From [Flavobacterium] thermophilum (GTDB lineage: Bacteria > Bacillota > Bacilli > Bacillales > Anoxybacillaceae), in assembly GCA_900450595.1 (NCBI GenBank), contig UGGS01000002.1, positions 682,001 to 746,000 of the forward strand: 64,000 nt of DNA, written 5' to 3'. How positions within the stretch are numbered: the first letter of the stretch is position 1; each line of letters begins with the position of its first letter. The notes under the pieces are model-generated. The model saw only the letters and a list, made by a program, of their open reading frames with translations. It was not told the DNA's origin and searched no databases. A program made the translations under genes and the position numbers. Positions 19,005-28,766 of this stretch are shown here, piece after piece.

Positions 19005-19034
19005 TTGACATTTTTATCTGTGTTATAATACAAT
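19005..19034 (+). promoter_or_regulatory. Promoter of yhfH
   Basis: TTGACA at 19005 is followed after 18 bases by TACAAT; an overlapping TGTTATAAT is a good extended -10. The ribosome site and start of yhfH follow within 35 bases. Confidence 0.65.
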
Positions 19035-19064
19035 AAAATCACCAAGACAACGGAGGGGATCACA

Positions 19065-19202
19065 ATGTTGATGAAAGTGTTAGAATTTTTCAAAAACCTG
19101 CCACCGAAAAAGTGCTCGCAATGCGGCAAAACGATCGACGAGCAGCACGAGTGCTACGGCAACACATGCTCTGACTGCCTTGGCGCCGCTTACCGCCACT
19201 AG
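19065..19202 (+). CDS. yhfH: YhfH-like small zinc-ribbon protein
   Basis: 45-residue protein of unknown function. ATG 19065 is preceded by GGAGGGG. The sequence begins MLMKVLEFFKNLPPKKC and has two CxxC knuckles, CSQC and CSDC, spaced 18 residues apart, with an extra cysteine in HECYGN; this would bind one zinc ion. Its size and its place beside yhfI match B. subtilis YhfH. It has its own promoter and two terminators in a row, so it is probably an independent unit. Confidence 0.85.
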   Translation: MLMKVLEFFKNLPPKKCSQCGKTIDEQHECYGNTCSDCLGAAYRH

Positions 19203-19252
19203 GTGAGCGGACGCTGCCCTTGCGTCACGATGCCGGCTGCCTCGCCGGCAAT

Positions 19253-19284
19253 AGGCTGTTCCCCGATGCAGCCTGCCTTTTTTG
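19253..19284 (+). terminator. First terminator after yhfH
   Basis: AGGCTG pairs with CAGCCT and is followed by CCTTTTTTG. A separate 7-bp hairpin (TGCCGGC/GCCGGCA) lies just before it at 19231-19250. Confidence 0.7.
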
Positions 19285-19291
19285 CTTTAAT

Positions 19292-19318
19292 GCCCCCGTG
19301 TACGGGGCGTTTTTTTTT
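19292..19318 (+). terminator. Second terminator after yhfH
   Basis: GCCCCCGT and ACGGGGC pair and are followed by nine T, a textbook intrinsic terminator. The remaining stretch to 19490 holds nothing I recognise. Confidence 0.85.
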
Positions 19319-19492
19319 ACACAAAAAAAGAGAGGATCATCTACTGCGATAATCCTTGCAAAAAGTAAAGCGCAAACAGCTCAGCTATACTATGCGGCCG
19401 TTTTCCCGTAAAGCCCTTAAAAACGCCGCCCAGCTTCCCGAAACGGCGGCACCCCTTGTTCTAGGGAACAGCGCGGCCGGACAACGGAATAC

Positions 19493-19521
19493 ACGGGCCG
19501 CCTAACGGTACAAGGCGGCCC
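19493..19521 (-). terminator. Hairpin downstream of hemY
   Basis: GGGCCGCCT and AGGCGGCCC form a strong stem immediately after the hemY stop. There is no T-run, so termination is only probable. Confidence 0.5.
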
Positions 19522-19522
19522 G

Positions 19523-20962
19523 CTAATGGGCGCGGCTGTACATCTCGGCCGGCTGGTGTTGTTCCGTTTGGCGCAAGTAGTCAAGCACATCACCGACCGC
19601 TTTCTCTCCTTGGTCGATGCAATCCGGCAGCCCGAGCCCTTCATACGAGCTGCCGGCCAAAAACACTCCAGGCAACTCGGCCGCCATATGCTGCTTAATC
19701 TTCGCCAGCCGCTCGCGATGCCCGACCGTATATTGCGGCATCGCCCGCTTCCATCGGGAGATGACGGCAAACTCCGGCCGGCCGTCAATTTTCATCACTT
19801 TACTTAAATCATCCAACACAACGCGGACAATCTCGTCATCCGGTTGATCGACGATCTCCTCATCGCCCGGGCGTCCGACATAGCCGCGCAGCAGCGCTTT
19901 GCCGGGCGGAGCCGTGTGCGGCCATTTTTTGTGCGTCCACGTGCACGCCGTCAGCGTGTAATCGCTGCGGCGCGAGACAACAAACCCAGTTCCGTCAATA
20001 TCTTGACGGATCGCTTCCTCTGGAAAAGCAAGCGCGACCGTTGCCACCGACGTCAGCGGCACGGACCGAAACGGGGCGAAAAACGGATAATCAGCGAACA
20101 TATCCGGCACGACATGGTGCGGCACCGCAACAATGACGCTGTCCGCCTCCCACGTTTCACCATTGCTGAGCCGCAGCTGATACGCTGAACCGACGCGGAC
20201 GATCCGCTCGACGCGCGCCCCTTTGACGACGCTGCCTGGCTCAAGCCGCTTTTCCACCTCTTCGACGAGCGACTGCAAGCCGGTTTTTAACGTCTGAAAT
20301 GCCCCTTTTCGCTCCTTCTGTTCCTTTGGCGTCGTCCGTTTCGCACCGCGAACGAGGCTGCCGTATTTTTGTTCCAGCTGAAAAAACTGCGGGAACGTTG
20401 CCATTAAGCTCATTTCGTCGATGTCGCCGGCGTAAATGCCAGACAGCAGCGGTTCGATCAAATTGTCCACCACTTCATCGCCTAAACGGCGGCGAAAAAA
20501 GCGGCCAAGCGGCATATCACCGGCTGTTTTCACCGGCGGCAGCACGAAGTCGAGCGCCGCCCGCAGCTTGCCGGCCGGCGAAAACAACCCGGTCGCCACA
20601 AACGGGGCGATGCGCGTCGGGATGCCCATCACCGCTCCGCCTGGAATCGGGTGCAGCTTTCCATTGACCAAAATGTACGACTTTCCGGTCGCATTATGAA
20701 CGATTTCCCGTTCGAGCCCGACTTCTTTCACAAGGCGGAATGCGCTCGTTTTCCGCGCCAAAAACGAGTCCGGCCCCCGTTCAATGACAAAACCGTCACG
20801 AACGACCGTCTGCACTTTTCCGCCGAGCCGGTGCGTCGCCTCGACAAGTTTACACGTCACTGGCAGATGCTGTTCTTTAGCCGCTTTTTGCAAGTAGTAG
20901 GCGGCCGCGAGACCCGTAATGCCGCCGCCGATAATCACAACCGTCCGTTTTCCTTCACTCAT
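19523..20962 (-). CDS. hemY: Coproporphyrinogen III oxidase (CgoX; HemY/HemG type, FAD-dependent)
   Basis: FAD flavoprotein that oxidises coproporphyrinogen III to coproporphyrin III in the Gram-positive haem route; older annotations call it protoporphyrinogen oxidase. 479 residues, with the dinucleotide-binding [13 protein letters not shown] near the N-terminus, the conserved [10 protein letters not shown] region and a C-terminal FAD contact in [22 protein letters not shown] 20962 overlaps the hemH stop by eight bases. It is the last gene of hemE-hemH-hemY. Confidence 0.94.
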   Translation of the reverse strand: MSEGKRTVVIIGGGITGLAAAYYLQKAAKEQHLPVTCKLVEATHRLGGKVQTVVRDGFVIERGPDSFLARKTSAFRLVKEVGLEREIVHNATGKSYILVNGKLHPIPGGAVMGIPTRIAPFVATGLFSPAGKLRAALDFVLPPVKTAGDMPLGRFFRRRLGDEVVDNLIEPLLSGIYAGDIDEMSLMATFPQFFQLEQKYGSLVRGAKRTTPKEQKERKGAFQTLKTGLQSLVEEVEKRLEPGSVVKGARVERIVRVGSAYQLRLSNGETWEADSVIVAVPHHVVPDMFADYPFFAPFRSVPLTSVATVALAFPEEAIRQDIDGTGFVVSRRSDYTLTACTWTHKKWPHTAPPGKALLRGYVGRPGDEEIVDQPDDEIVRVVLDDLSKVMKIDGRPEFAVISRWKRAMPQYTVGHRERLAKIKQHMAAELPGVFLAGSSYEGLGLPDCIDQGEKAVGDVLDYLRQTEQHQPAEMYSRAH

Positions 20963-21902
20963 GCTTACCGCCTTCTTTTGCGAGCCGCTTTAACACGACC
21001 GTCGCCAATGCATCAATAAACAGCGGATCGGTATTCGGCATCTCCGGCCGGTAATAGCGGGCGCCAATTTCTTCGGTTACTTGCTTGCATTCAATATCGT
21101 TGTCATACAACACTTCCAAATGGTCGGCAACAAAACCGACCGGCGCATAAACGAACGACGTATAGCCGTGCTCTTCATGGAGCTGGCGCGTCAAATCTTG
21201 CACATCCGGGCCAAGCCATGGCTCCGGCGTGCTGCCGGCGCTTTGCCAGCCGACGGCGTAATGCGAGACGCCGGCTTGTTTGGCAATACGTTCGGCTGTG
21301 TCTTGGAGCTGTTCTGGATACGGGTCGCCCGCTTGAATGATTTTTTCCGGCAAACTATGGGCCGAGACGATCAACACCGCCCGTTCCCGCTCTTGTTCCG
21401 GCATGGCATCAAAAATGGCTCTCACTCGTTCGGACCAATATTGCAAAAACTTCGGCTCGTCATACCACTGGTCAATCGTATAAATAACCGGGCCGCCAAG
21501 CTTTTCCGCCGCCGCTTTGGCCCGCTCGTTGTACGAGCGGATGCTGAATGTGGAATAATGCGGCGCCAGCACAATGCCAACCGCCTCTTTTATGCCGTCG
21601 GCGTGCATGCGTTCAACCGCGTCCTCAATGAACGGCTCGATATGTTTCAATCCCAAATACGCGCGAAACTCCACGTCCTCTTGCACAGCATTCAGCCGTT
21701 TTTCAAGCTGCTTTGCCTGCGCTTTTGTAATGTTCGCCAGCGGCGACAGGCCGCCGATGGCTTGATAGCGCGCTTTTAAATCATCGATTTGTTCCTGCGG
21801 CGGCTTCCTCCCGTGGCGGATATGCGTATAATACCGTTCAATATCGTCTTCCTTGTACGGCGTGCCGTACGCCATCACAAGCAGTCCGACAATGTTCTTC
21901 AT
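20955..21902 (-). CDS. hemH: Ferrochelatase (coproporphyrin ferrochelatase CpfC type)
   Basis: Inserts ferrous iron into coproporphyrin III to give coprohaem. 315 residues, monofunctional soluble type as in B. subtilis (310). Conserved features include [25 protein letters not shown], the catalytic histidine in [13 protein letters not shown] and the second active-site region [21 protein letters not shown], then [16 protein letters not shown]. The start codon follows a GAGGTG site, 15 bases after the hemE stop. It is cotranscribed with hemE and hemY. Confidence 0.96.
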   Translation of the reverse strand: MKNIVGLLVMAYGTPYKEDDIERYYTHIRHGRKPPQEQIDDLKARYQAIGGLSPLANITKAQAKQLEKRLNAVQEDVEFRAYLGLKHIEPFIEDAVERMHADGIKEAVGIVLAPHYSTFSIRSYNERAKAAAEKLGGPVIYTIDQWYDEPKFLQYWSERVRAIFDAMPEQERERAVLIVSAHSLPEKIIQAGDPYPEQLQDTAERIAKQAGVSHYAVGWQSAGSTPEPWLGPDVQDLTRQLHEEHGYTSFVYAPVGFVADHLEVLYDNDIECKQVTEEIGARYYRPEMPNTDPLFIDALATVVLKRLAKEGGKHE

Positions 21903-21917
21903 TGTGTTGCACCTCGT

Positions 21918-22955
21918 TTACTTTGCTGAAGTATACTCATGGATAAAAGCCGTCAGCCGCTTCAAAGTCGCCGGCTGCACATCAGGGAAAATGCCATGTC
22001 CCAGGTTAAAAATATAGCCCGGCTGCTCCATCCCCTCGTCCAAAATGCGTTTCACCCGCTCTTCGATCACATTCCACGGAGCGAGCAACACCGCCGGATC
22101 CAAGTTGCCTTGGATGGCTTTCACAATACCTTGGCGGCGCGCCTCCCGAATTGACAGCCGCCAATCAAGGCCGATGACGTCAAGCGGCAAATCGTTCCAC
22201 TCGCGCGCCAAATGGCCCGCCCCGACGCCAAACATAATGAGCGGCACGCCTTCCTCGCGCAAAGCGGCAAAAATGCGCGCCATCGCCGGCTTAATAAACA
22301 CCCGGTAATCGTCCGCATTCACCGCCCCGACCCAAGAGTCAAAAATCTGCACCGCGCTCGCCCCGGCCTGAATTTGCGACCGCACGTAGCGGATCGTCAT
22401 CTCGGCGAGCTTGTCCATTAAGGCAAACCATGCCTTCGGTTCCGCATACATAAACGCTTTTGTTTTATGGTAATTTTTTGATGGTCCACCTTCAATCATG
22501 TAGCTCGCCAACGTAAACGGCGCACCAGCAAACCCGATGAGCGGCACGTCAAGCTGCTCGTTGACAAGCAACCGGATCGTCTCCAGCACGTATGGCACAT
22601 CATGTTCCGGATCGATCTCCCCGAGCCGTTCGACGTCTTGAAGCGAGCGAATCGGATTGGCGATCACCGGCCCGATGCCGCCCTGAATCTCAACATCAAC
22701 GCCAATCGCCGGCAGCGGCGTCATAATGTCTTTATATAAAATCGCGGCATCAACGCCGTATTGTTCGACCGGAAGCCTCGTGACATAGGCGCACAGCTCT
22801 GGTTCATGCGTAATCTCAAACAGCGAGTATTTTTCTTTCAGCGCCCGGTACTCCGGCTGCGACCGGCCGGCTTGCCGCATGTACCAGACCGGCACATAAT
22901 CCGTTTTCTCGCCGCGGCAGGCGCGCAAAAATGTATCGTTGATCCGTCTTGTCAT
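21918..22955 (-). CDS. hemE: Uroporphyrinogen decarboxylase
   Basis: Decarboxylates the four acetate chains of uroporphyrinogen III to give coproporphyrinogen III. 345 residues from ATG 22955, chosen because AAAGGCGG lies six bases upstream; the ATG two codons earlier is too close to that site. The N-terminal signature [16 protein letters not shown], the aspartate in [24 protein letters not shown] and LGHGIFPDV are intact. First gene of hemEHY with a clear upstream promoter. Confidence 0.97.
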   Translation of the reverse strand: MTRRINDTFLRACRGEKTDYVPVWYMRQAGRSQPEYRALKEKYSLFEITHEPELCAYVTRLPVEQYGVDAAILYKDIMTPLPAIGVDVEIQGGIGPVIANPIRSLQDVERLGEIDPEHDVPYVLETIRLLVNEQLDVPLIGFAGAPFTLASYMIEGGPSKNYHKTKAFMYAEPKAWFALMDKLAEMTIRYVRSQIQAGASAVQIFDSWVGAVNADDYRVFIKPAMARIFAALREEGVPLIMFGVGAGHLAREWNDLPLDVIGLDWRLSIREARRQGIVKAIQGNLDPAVLLAPWNVIEERVKRILDEGMEQPGYIFNLGHGIFPDVQPATLKRLTAFIHEYTSAK

Positions 22956-23042
22956 CTCCATCCGCCTTTCTTTTCCCCAATCGAGCTGTCCGTTTCCGAT
23001 TTTTTTGCTTATCTGTTTTTCACTATACAGGTTTCCCCGCTC

Positions 23043-23071
23043 AATGTATAGAGAAGGAAACAAACTGTCAA
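23043..23071 (-). promoter_or_regulatory. Sigma-A promoter of hemEHY
   Basis: On the minus strand TTGACA is followed after 17 bases by TACATT, about 90 bases upstream of the hemE start. Confidence 0.7.
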
Positions 23072-23106
23072 AAAATCGACCGATTTTCAGCCCATGACCA
23101 TTATAC

Positions 23107-23143
23107 CAAAAAAGCTGCCCTGGCCGCACAGGACAGCTTTTTT
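23107..23143 (-). terminator. Terminator of yhfA
   Basis: AAAAAAGCTGTCCTG pairs with CAGGGCAGCTTTTTT around a short loop, just beyond the yhfA stop. Confidence 0.9.
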
Positions 23144-23145
23144 CG

Positions 23146-24546
23146 TCAGATCAGAAACATGGCGACAACGGTTGTGACCGCCAGACCGACCGCTACCGGA
23201 ATCAAGTTGCGCCGCGCCAACTCAAACGGATCGACGCCGCAAATGGCCGCGGCCGGGATGAGCGCCCACGGAACAAGCGTGCCGCCGCCGACCCAAATGG
23301 CAGCGATCTGGCCGAGCGCCGTTAACGTGGCCGCCCCGCCGCCAATGGCGACCGCAAACAAATGGGCGACCGAACCAGCGAGCGAGATGCCGGAAAACCC
23401 GGAGCCGTCAAGACCGGTAATCGCCCCGACAATCGTGAGCGTCACTGCCCCGATTTCGTTGTTCAGCGGCACTGCATGAGCCAAGGCGACCCCTAAATCG
23501 TTGACAATGCCCTGTGACGCCTGCGGCAAGTAGTCGCCGATAATTTTTACAAATCCGGCATCGCCAAGATAGAAAAAGGCGGCAATCGGAATGACAGGAC
23601 CGAACACTTTAAATCCGAACTGAAATCCTTCAATAAAGTAATTGGTCACTTCAGCAAAGCTCTCTTGCCGGTGGGCTAAAACGGAAATGAGGATCAAAAT
23701 AAAAATCGCGGTTCCGCCGACTAAGGCTGTCGCCTCGCCGCCTTGCAAGCGCAAATAAAACATCGCGATGACGTCAAGGGCAAACAACACCGGAATCAAC
23801 AGCGCCAGCCATTTTTTCGCCGTCTCGGCGAGCAGTCCTTCCGTTTTTTCGAGCGCCGAATCCGTGGCAGCAGCGATTTCTGCATCGCCGCCCACCAAAC
23901 GTCCTTGCTTCATGTCGCGGCGCAGCAAATAAAACGCGGTGACGGTCGTGACCGCCCCCATGACAAACACGAGCGGCACACTAGCGGCGATGACGTCGCC
24001 AACCGGCAGGCCGGCTGCATCGGCGGTCAGTTTCGGCGCCCCTTGAATGATGAAATCGCCGGAAAGCGCGATGCCATGCCCAAACAAGTTCATCGCCATC
24101 GCCGCTCCTAACGCCGGCAAGCCCACCCGGACCGCTGCCGGCAACAGCACCGCCCCCATTAAGGCAACGGCTGGAGACGGCCAGAAAAACCAGGAGATGA
24201 CCATCATCAAAATCCCGATCGTCCAATACGCCCAAGCCGGCGTGCGGATCAAGCGGACAAACGGCGATACCATGACATCATTGATGCCGGTCGCCGACAA
24301 CACTTTGCTCATCGACACAATGATTGAGATGACCAAAATCGTCGGCAGCAATTCGGTAATGGCGTAAATAAAACTGTTAAACACCCCGCTGACTGCCGCG
24401 CTCAGTGAATGGGTAGCGACCGCCGCCAACAAAAAGATCCCAGCAATGCAAACGAGCGATGTATCTTTGCGGGCAACCATAAACCCAATGATGAACATGA
24501 TAAACAGCAAGTAAATCCAGTGCAGCGCCACAAGCTCTACACCCAT
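23146..24546 (-). CDS. yhfA: Multi-spanning transporter-like membrane protein, YhfA-like
   Basis: 466 residues from ATG 24546 (AAAGGGG seven bases upstream; a TTG two codons earlier is possible). There are about twelve hydrophobic segments in two halves separated by a charged loop near residues 215-240 ([20 protein letters not shown]). Internal stretches such as [32 protein letters not shown] and [12 protein letters not shown] look like re-entrant, proline- and asparagine-bearing segments of ion-coupled carboxylate-type carriers. Position next to hemEHY matches B. subtilis yhfA, whose substrate I do not know. The carrier role is inference. Confidence 0.75.
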   Translation of the reverse strand: MGVELVALHWIYLLFIMFIIGFMVARKDTSLVCIAGIFLLAAVATHSLSAAVSGVFNSFIYAITELLPTILVISIIVSMSKVLSATGINDVMVSPFVRLIRTPAWAYWTIGILMMVISWFFWPSPAVALMGAVLLPAAVRVGLPALGAAMAMNLFGHGIALSGDFIIQGAPKLTADAAGLPVGDVIAASVPLVFVMGAVTTVTAFYLLRRDMKQGRLVGGDAEIAAATDSALEKTEGLLAETAKKWLALLIPVLFALDVIAMFYLRLQGGEATALVGGTAIFILILISVLAHRQESFAEVTNYFIEGFQFGFKVFGPVIPIAAFFYLGDAGFVKIIGDYLPQASQGIVNDLGVALAHAVPLNNEIGAVTLTIVGAITGLDGSGFSGISLAGSVAHLFAVAIGGGAATLTALGQIAAIWVGGGTLVPWALIPAAAICGVDPFELARRNLIPVAVGLAVTTVVAMFLI

Positions 24547-24719
24547 ACACAATCCCCTTTCTCCCCAACTTCCAGCCCGGCCCGCCGGACATGCGCCTGG
24601 GCTGGTGTACTACAGCATATGAAGCGGGAAAGAAGGTGTGAAACAAAAAAGAAGCGCTGCGCTGGGAGAGCATCAAGCAGAAACAGCACGTTAAGGGCTT
24701 TCCGTCGCCCCTTTCAAAA

Positions 24720-24765
24720 AAGAAAGACGCCGGCCTTGGCTCGAAAAGCGCTAATAGCCGGCGTT
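24720..24765 (-). terminator. Terminator overlapping the ecsB stop
   Basis: AACGCCGGC pairs with GCCGGCGT across a long loop that includes the end of ecsB, followed on the minus strand by CTTTCTTTTTTG. Confidence 0.7.
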
Positions 24766-25965
24766 GGCCCTCCGGCGCGGGCGTCCATAGCGCCCGGCCG
24801 CCCAGATCCCCCACGCGTTTCCGCCCACCCAAGTGGCAAGCCAAAGAAAACGGGGGGAGACAGCAGCCAATACAAGGTGAAACAACGTATTTTGCGCGAT
24901 GAGCAAGATGGCGAACAGCCGCATGGCAGCGGCGGGCGATTCCGTCCGCGGCAGCGGGTACAGCCGCGTCCATAGCGAATAACGGTGGCGATGAGGAAGC
25001 GCCGCCAATTGAACAGCGGTCGCATACAACACCAAAAGCACCGTGGCCGCCCGCATGTATTCATGGTCGGCCGCCGCGAGCACGACGCATCCGATGGCGG
25101 TTAGCCGCACATACAGCCCTGCGTACCCGCCGGCGCGCAAAAACGTGCGTGCATACAAATGGAAAAAGACGTGCCGCGTCCCGTACGGAATAAAGGCCAG
25201 CAACGGGTCGAGCCAACGCCGCCGCTTCGCCGTCTCCCGCCATTCCGGAACGTCCGTGAACAAGTTGGCCACCCGGTAAAACAATCGGGCTGCGCGCTGC
25301 TCTTCGGCGATGAGCCGCTCCCACTTCCATGTTTTCCCTTCTGCCCATCGCCATAAGCAGACGGAAAGAGCGGCCATCAACGCGGCGACCGTTCCGAAAA
25401 ACGGCCACGGCGCCGCCGCCAGCCAAAAGTACACGACAAGCGCCGATGCGCCCAAGCGGACAAGCGCGCTCCAACGATGAAACGACGGTTCAGCAATGTA
25501 ATTCCCCTTCCAACTCGCCCATAAATTCCATAGTTTTAAACAGACGATGCCGAGCAAAAAGAGCGGCCACGGCACCGGCGAAAACCGGACATGGAGCGGT
25601 CCGGCCGCCAAAAGAAGCAAACATAGGCCGTAGGAGTGCCACACTGCAGAGAAAACAAACGCCCGGCGAATATATGGACGCAGCCGGCGCTCGGCCGGCA
25701 GCAAAAACACCATATCCGCTTCACGAAACAAGGTGCGCACCGAGCCTGACGCCGCCGCCCAACCAAACACCGCCGCAGCGATGGCTGGGTACGGAAATGA
25801 GGGGGGGAGCTGTTCGATCGAGCGTTTATACACGACCGCCGCCCAACCCAACACGATGAACAGGCCGACAAGCAAATGGTCATTGAACATGTAACGCAAG
25901 TACCGGAGCCTTCGCCTCCCCTCCGCTCGAAAGCGCTCCTGCCAAAGCTTGCCGGCGTCCATCAT
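24751..25965 (-). CDS. ecsB: ABC transporter membrane subunit EcsB
   Basis: Membrane partner of EcsA. In B. subtilis the Ecs transporter affects secretion, RasP intramembrane proteolysis, sporulation and competence; its substrate is not settled. 404 residues, close to the usual 408, with about eight to ten hydrophobic segments, a basic N-terminus (ERFRAEGRRRLRYLRYMFNDH) and the family stretch READMVFLLPAERRL. The ATG overlaps the ecsA stop (ATGA). No ecsC follows; the next gene is yhfA. Confidence 0.9.
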   Translation of the reverse strand: MMDAGKLWQERFRAEGRRRLRYLRYMFNDHLLVGLFIVLGWAAVVYKRSIEQLPPSFPYPAIAAAVFGWAAASGSVRTLFREADMVFLLPAERRLRPYIRRAFVFSAVWHSYGLCLLLLAAGPLHVRFSPVPWPLFLLGIVCLKLWNLWASWKGNYIAEPSFHRWSALVRLGASALVVYFWLAAAPWPFFGTVAALMAALSVCLWRWAEGKTWKWERLIAEEQRAARLFYRVANLFTDVPEWRETAKRRRWLDPLLAFIPYGTRHVFFHLYARTFLRAGGYAGLYVRLTAIGCVVLAAADHEYMRAATVLLVLYATAVQLAALPHRHRYSLWTRLYPLPRTESPAAAMRLFAILLIAQNTLFHLVLAAVSPRFLWLATWVGGNAWGIWAAGRYGRPRRRANAGY

Positions 25966-26699
25966 GGCGCATCATCCTTTGTTAATTCAATGTACACCTC
26001 ATCAAGCGTCGCATGTTTCAACCCGGACTGGCGGCGGATGTCATCAAGCGTTCCTTTCGCTTTCACGCGCCCTTGGTGCAAAATGACAAACGAGTCGCAA
26101 TACCGCTCGGCCGTTGCTAAAATATGGGTTGATAACAAAATGCCGGCTCCCTTCGCCTTTTGTTCATTCATCCGCTCGAGCAGCGCATGAATCGCAAGCG
26201 GATCAAGGCCAAGAAACGGCTCGTCGATCATATAAAGAGGCGGTTCAAGCAAAAAGGCGCAAACGATCATCACTTTTTGTTTCATCCCTTTGGAAAAATG
26301 GGCCGGAAACGAAGAAAGACGCCGCTCGAGGCGGAACTCGCGAAGCAAGGGAGGAAGGCGGCGTTCGTATTCCGCCTCGCTCAACCCGTACGCCATCGCC
26401 GCTAGACGCAAGTGTTCTTCCAATGTCAGTTCTTCATACAACACCGGCGTTTCCGGAATAAAGGCAAACTGCTTCCGGTACGCCTCCGGCTCGGCCGCGA
26501 GCGTATAGCCGTTGATCGAAACCGTCCCGCGGCGCGGCTCCATCAAACCGATAATATGTTTGATTGTCGTGCTTTTCCCGGCCCCGTTCAAGCCAATCAA
26601 GGCCACCATTTCGCCGCGCTCAACCGAAAATGTCACATCCTCAAGCACGTTTTGCGCTGTATACCCTCCGGATATATGATCCACTTGCAAAAGCGCCAT
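25962..26699 (-). CDS. ecsA: ABC transporter ATPase EcsA
   Basis: Cytoplasmic ATPase of the Ecs transporter. 245 residues with Walker A GLNGAGKST (about 37-45), a Q-loop region with FIPETPVLYEELT, the signature region HFSKGMKQKVMIV (SKGMKQ replacing the canonical LSGGQ, as in EcsA proteins), Walker B LYMIDEPFLGLD and switch histidine in STHI. ATG 26699 is the first codon; a TTGGTA-N18-TACAAT promoter lies about 45 bases upstream. It is divergent from hit, as in B. subtilis. Confidence 0.93.
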   Translation of the reverse strand: MALLQVDHISGGYTAQNVLEDVTFSVERGEMVALIGLNGAGKSTTIKHIIGLMEPRRGTVSINGYTLAAEPEAYRKQFAFIPETPVLYEELTLEEHLRLAAMAYGLSEAEYERRLPPLLREFRLERRLSSFPAHFSKGMKQKVMIVCAFLLEPPLYMIDEPFLGLDPLAIHALLERMNEQKAKGAGILLSTHILATAERYCDSFVILHQGRVKAKGTLDDIRRQSGLKHATLDEVYIELTKDDAP

Positions 26700-26740
26700 C
26701 GTCCGCTAACCCCTTCCACCGCGAAATGGCTTTTGCCCCC

Positions 26741-26770
26741 ATTGTACCAAAGAGAAGCGGTTTTTACCAA
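26741..26770 (-). promoter_or_regulatory. Candidate promoter of ecsAB
   Basis: TTGGTA, 18-base spacer, TACAAT on the minus strand, ending about 40 bases before the ecsA start. Confidence 0.55.
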
Positions 26771-26870
26771 AAAAGTTTGTTGCCCCTCCCTGCATAAACA
26801 CTGCCTCTGCGGGCATGATAAATAGCGAAGAGGGGATGGGGATTCACCAAGCAAAGGCTGATGAACGATC

Positions 26871-26905
26871 CATCTGAAATGGGGTGTTCGTCAAAGACAC
26901 CGTTG
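26871..26905. repeat. Imperfect direct repeat, copy 1
   Basis: The core AAATGGGGTGTTCGTCAAA is repeated about 160 bases further on. It lies in the 470-base gene-free stretch between ecsA and hit. On the minus strand both copies would encode FDEHPI in an open stretch, but no ribosome site or complete gene is visible. Confidence 0.6.
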
Positions 26906-27029
26906 TGAGCCGCAAGACGTTGTAAACCGTTCATGAACAAGGGCCATCTGTCTGTTGCTGAGAAGCAACGAACCTGTCCAAAGGGGATGGTCGCGTTGAA
27001 CAAAGGAAGCGCTCACGCCTAAACGACTT

Positions 27030-27065
27030 TGTCGCAAATGGGGTGTTCATCAAACGCACATTTGA
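27030..27065. repeat. Imperfect direct repeat, copy 2
   Basis: Copy with the core AAATGGGGTGTTCATCAAA, one base different from copy 1; AACGA also precedes both copies at a similar distance. Origin unknown; it may be the remains of a mobile element or part of an RNA. Confidence 0.6.
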
Positions 27066-27092
27066 TTGAATCATCCTCTCCCCTTTTCACCA

Positions 27093-27132
27093 GCCGGGAT
27101 GTAACCGCATGCGGGATTACATCCCGGTTTTT
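27093..27132 (+). terminator. Orphan intrinsic terminator upstream of hit
   Basis: CCGGGATGTAA and TTACATCCCGG pair and are followed by seven T on the plus strand. No plus-strand gene precedes it, so it must end an RNA from the ecsA-hit gap or act as an attenuator. The hit promoter candidate (TTACAT, TAAAAT) overlaps its 3' arm. Confidence 0.85.
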
Positions 27133-27176
27133 TTATGGTAAAATGAAGAAAACGAAAGGAAAGGGTGACCGTTCCT

Positions 27177-27599
27177 ATGAGTGATTGCATTTTTTGCAAA
27201 ATCGTCAACGGCGAGTTGCCGGCGGCGAAAGTGTACGAAGACGAGCATGTGCTTGCCTTTTTGGACATCAGCCAAGTAACGAAAGGGCATACGCTTGTCA
27301 TCCCAAAAGTACATACAGAAAACGTTTTTACGCTTACGCCGGAGGCAGCCGGCCGTCTGTTTCGCGCCGTGCCGGTAATCGCCAACGCGCTGAATAAAGC
27401 GTTTTCCCCCGTCGGGCTCAACTTGCTGAACAACAACGGCGAACAGGCCGGGCAAACGGTGTTCCATTACCATCTTCATCTCATTCCGCGCTACGGCAAG
27501 GGCGACGGGTTCGGCGCGGTCTGGAAATCGCATGCGAGCGACTACACCCCTGCGGATTTGCAGGCGATCGCCGCCACGATCCGCGAACAGCTCAGCTGA
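27177..27599 (+). CDS. hit: HIT family nucleotide-binding protein
   Basis: Histidine-triad hydrolase of the HinT type, acting on purine nucleotide phosphoramidates. 140 residues from ATG 27177. The triad is FHYHLHLIPRYG, and the N-terminal CIFCKIVNGELPAAKVYED and FLDISQVTKGHTLVIPK are highly conserved in Bacillus Hit. A GTG four codons earlier (27165) is an alternative start because AAAGGAAAGG abuts it. Divergent from ecsAB. Confidence 0.93.
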   Translation: MSDCIFCKIVNGELPAAKVYEDEHVLAFLDISQVTKGHTLVIPKVHTENVFTLTPEAAGRLFRAVPVIANALNKAFSPVGLNLLNNNGEQAGQTVFHYHLHLIPRYGKGDGFGAVWKSHASDYTPADLQAIAATIREQLS

Positions 27600-27626
27600 C
27601 CGCCCACTTCGCCTTTATTCGTGCCA

Positions 27627-27663
27627 TAAAAAACGGAAGCAGGCCGCCCTGCTTCCGTTTTTC
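27627..27663. terminator. Bidirectional terminator of hit and prsA
   Basis: AAAAAACGGAAGCAGG pairs with CCTGCTTCCGTTTTTT between the two convergent stops; it touches the prsA stop codon. Confidence 0.92.
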
Positions 27664-28498
27664 ATTGTTGTCCAAGCACATCTTGCAAGTCTTTATCCTT
27701 GATCTCAACATCGGCGTCTTTCACGAGCTTGTCCACTTTCGACTGCATCGTTGTCGGATCGAGTTTGCTTCGCTTTACTTCAAAGACGATTTCGTCTTTC
27801 ATTTCGTCAAACGATTTTTTCTTTTCTTTGTCTGTCACTTTGATGATATGGTAACCGTAATCGGTTTTCACCGGGTCGCTCACTTCGCCGACTTTCAGCT
27901 TATAAGCGGCATCCTCAAACTCTTTGACCATTTTCCCCGGTCCAAACCAGCCTAAATCGCCGCCGTTGGATGCCGATCCTGGATCTTGCGAATACTCTTT
28001 CGCCAGCTTCGCAAAGTCTTCGCCTTTCTCGAGCTTCGCTTTCACTTCTTTCGCTGTTTTTTCATCTTTTACCAAAATATGGCTGGCACGAATTTTCGGT
28101 TTATAGTTATCGTAATATTCTTTCAGTTCCTTATCGGTCACTTTAATATCTTCGATCGCCGCCTTTGTCCGCAGCAAATCAAGCTTGACCATGTCACGGA
28201 TCACTTTTTCTCCGTTTTGCTGTACAGCCAAGTCGTATTGCGTGCCGTACGCCTCTTTGATCCGCTCGATTTCACGGTCAATTTCCTCATCGGTCACTTT
28301 ATACTTTTTGCTCAATACTTTTTCATCAATCAAATCGCGAAGCACCGTCTTGCCGACGCGCTCTTTCATCTCATTGTAAAATTCGTCTTTTGTAATGTCG
28401 CCGTTTTTCGTTTCAACAACTGCCTCTGAATCGCCGTTGTTGCACGCCGATAACGCCATAAGCGAAACAACGACGGCGGCTGCCATCCACTTTTTCAT
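27662..28498 (-). CDS. prsA: Foldase lipoprotein PrsA (parvulin-type PPIase)
   Basis: Membrane-anchored peptidyl-prolyl isomerase that folds secreted proteins outside the membrane. 278 residues from ATG 28498 (AGGGG ten bases upstream; a GTG three codons earlier is too close to it). A lipoprotein signal ends in LMALSAC, giving lipid modification at about C19. The central parvulin domain runs from [15 protein letters not shown] to [11 protein letters not shown] with [14 protein letters not shown]; both flanks are charged, helical NC domains as in B. subtilis PrsA. Ten G residues lie 64 bases upstream of the start. Confidence 0.95.
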   Translation of the reverse strand: MKKWMAAAVVVSLMALSACNNGDSEAVVETKNGDITKDEFYNEMKERVGKTVLRDLIDEKVLSKKYKVTDEEIDREIERIKEAYGTQYDLAVQQNGEKVIRDMVKLDLLRTKAAIEDIKVTDKELKEYYDNYKPKIRASHILVKDEKTAKEVKAKLEKGEDFAKLAKEYSQDPGSASNGGDLGWFGPGKMVKEFEDAAYKLKVGEVSDPVKTDYGYHIIKVTDKEKKKSFDEMKDEIVFEVKRSKLDPTTMQSKVDKLVKDADVEIKDKDLQDVLGQQ

Positions 28499-28561
28499 CT
28501 GTTTCACAACCCCTGCATCTTTTTCATTATTTTACACTGTCCGGTTTTGTTCAGCGCCAGA

Positions 28562-28571
28562 CCCCCCCCCC
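28562..28571. repeat. Ten-base C:G homopolymer upstream of prsA
   Basis: Ten C on the plus strand (ten G in the prsA direction) followed by GCGGGCGC. A second C10 tract followed by GCGGCGC lies upstream of hemZ. Confidence 0.95.
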
Positions 28572-28766
28572 GCGGGCGCGCCCTGAAGCGGCGCCAGGGG
28601 AAAAGCGCCTGTCCGCTTGAACCACGACAATAACTATACCATATTTCCAGCGAAAAAAAAACCTTTTTCCATGTTAGTCATCCGCCCATAACATGTACGC
28701 TTGCCATACATATGATGGAGATGAAGCGCCGCGGCAGGCTTCTTCTCGCCGAAAGGGGGTGTTACG

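Noticed and set aside
19319..19490. Possible gene in the gap between yhfH and hemY
   Set aside because: Only shadow frames of hemY and no ribosome site; I see nothing else here.
24377..24973. Open frames over the yhfA start and ecsB end
   Set aside because: They overlap two clear genes and a terminator and lack translation signals.
26764..27003. A 79-codon minus-strand frame between ecsA and hit
   Set aside because: No ribosome site, crosses one repeat copy and part of the ecsA promoter, and resembles no family I know.
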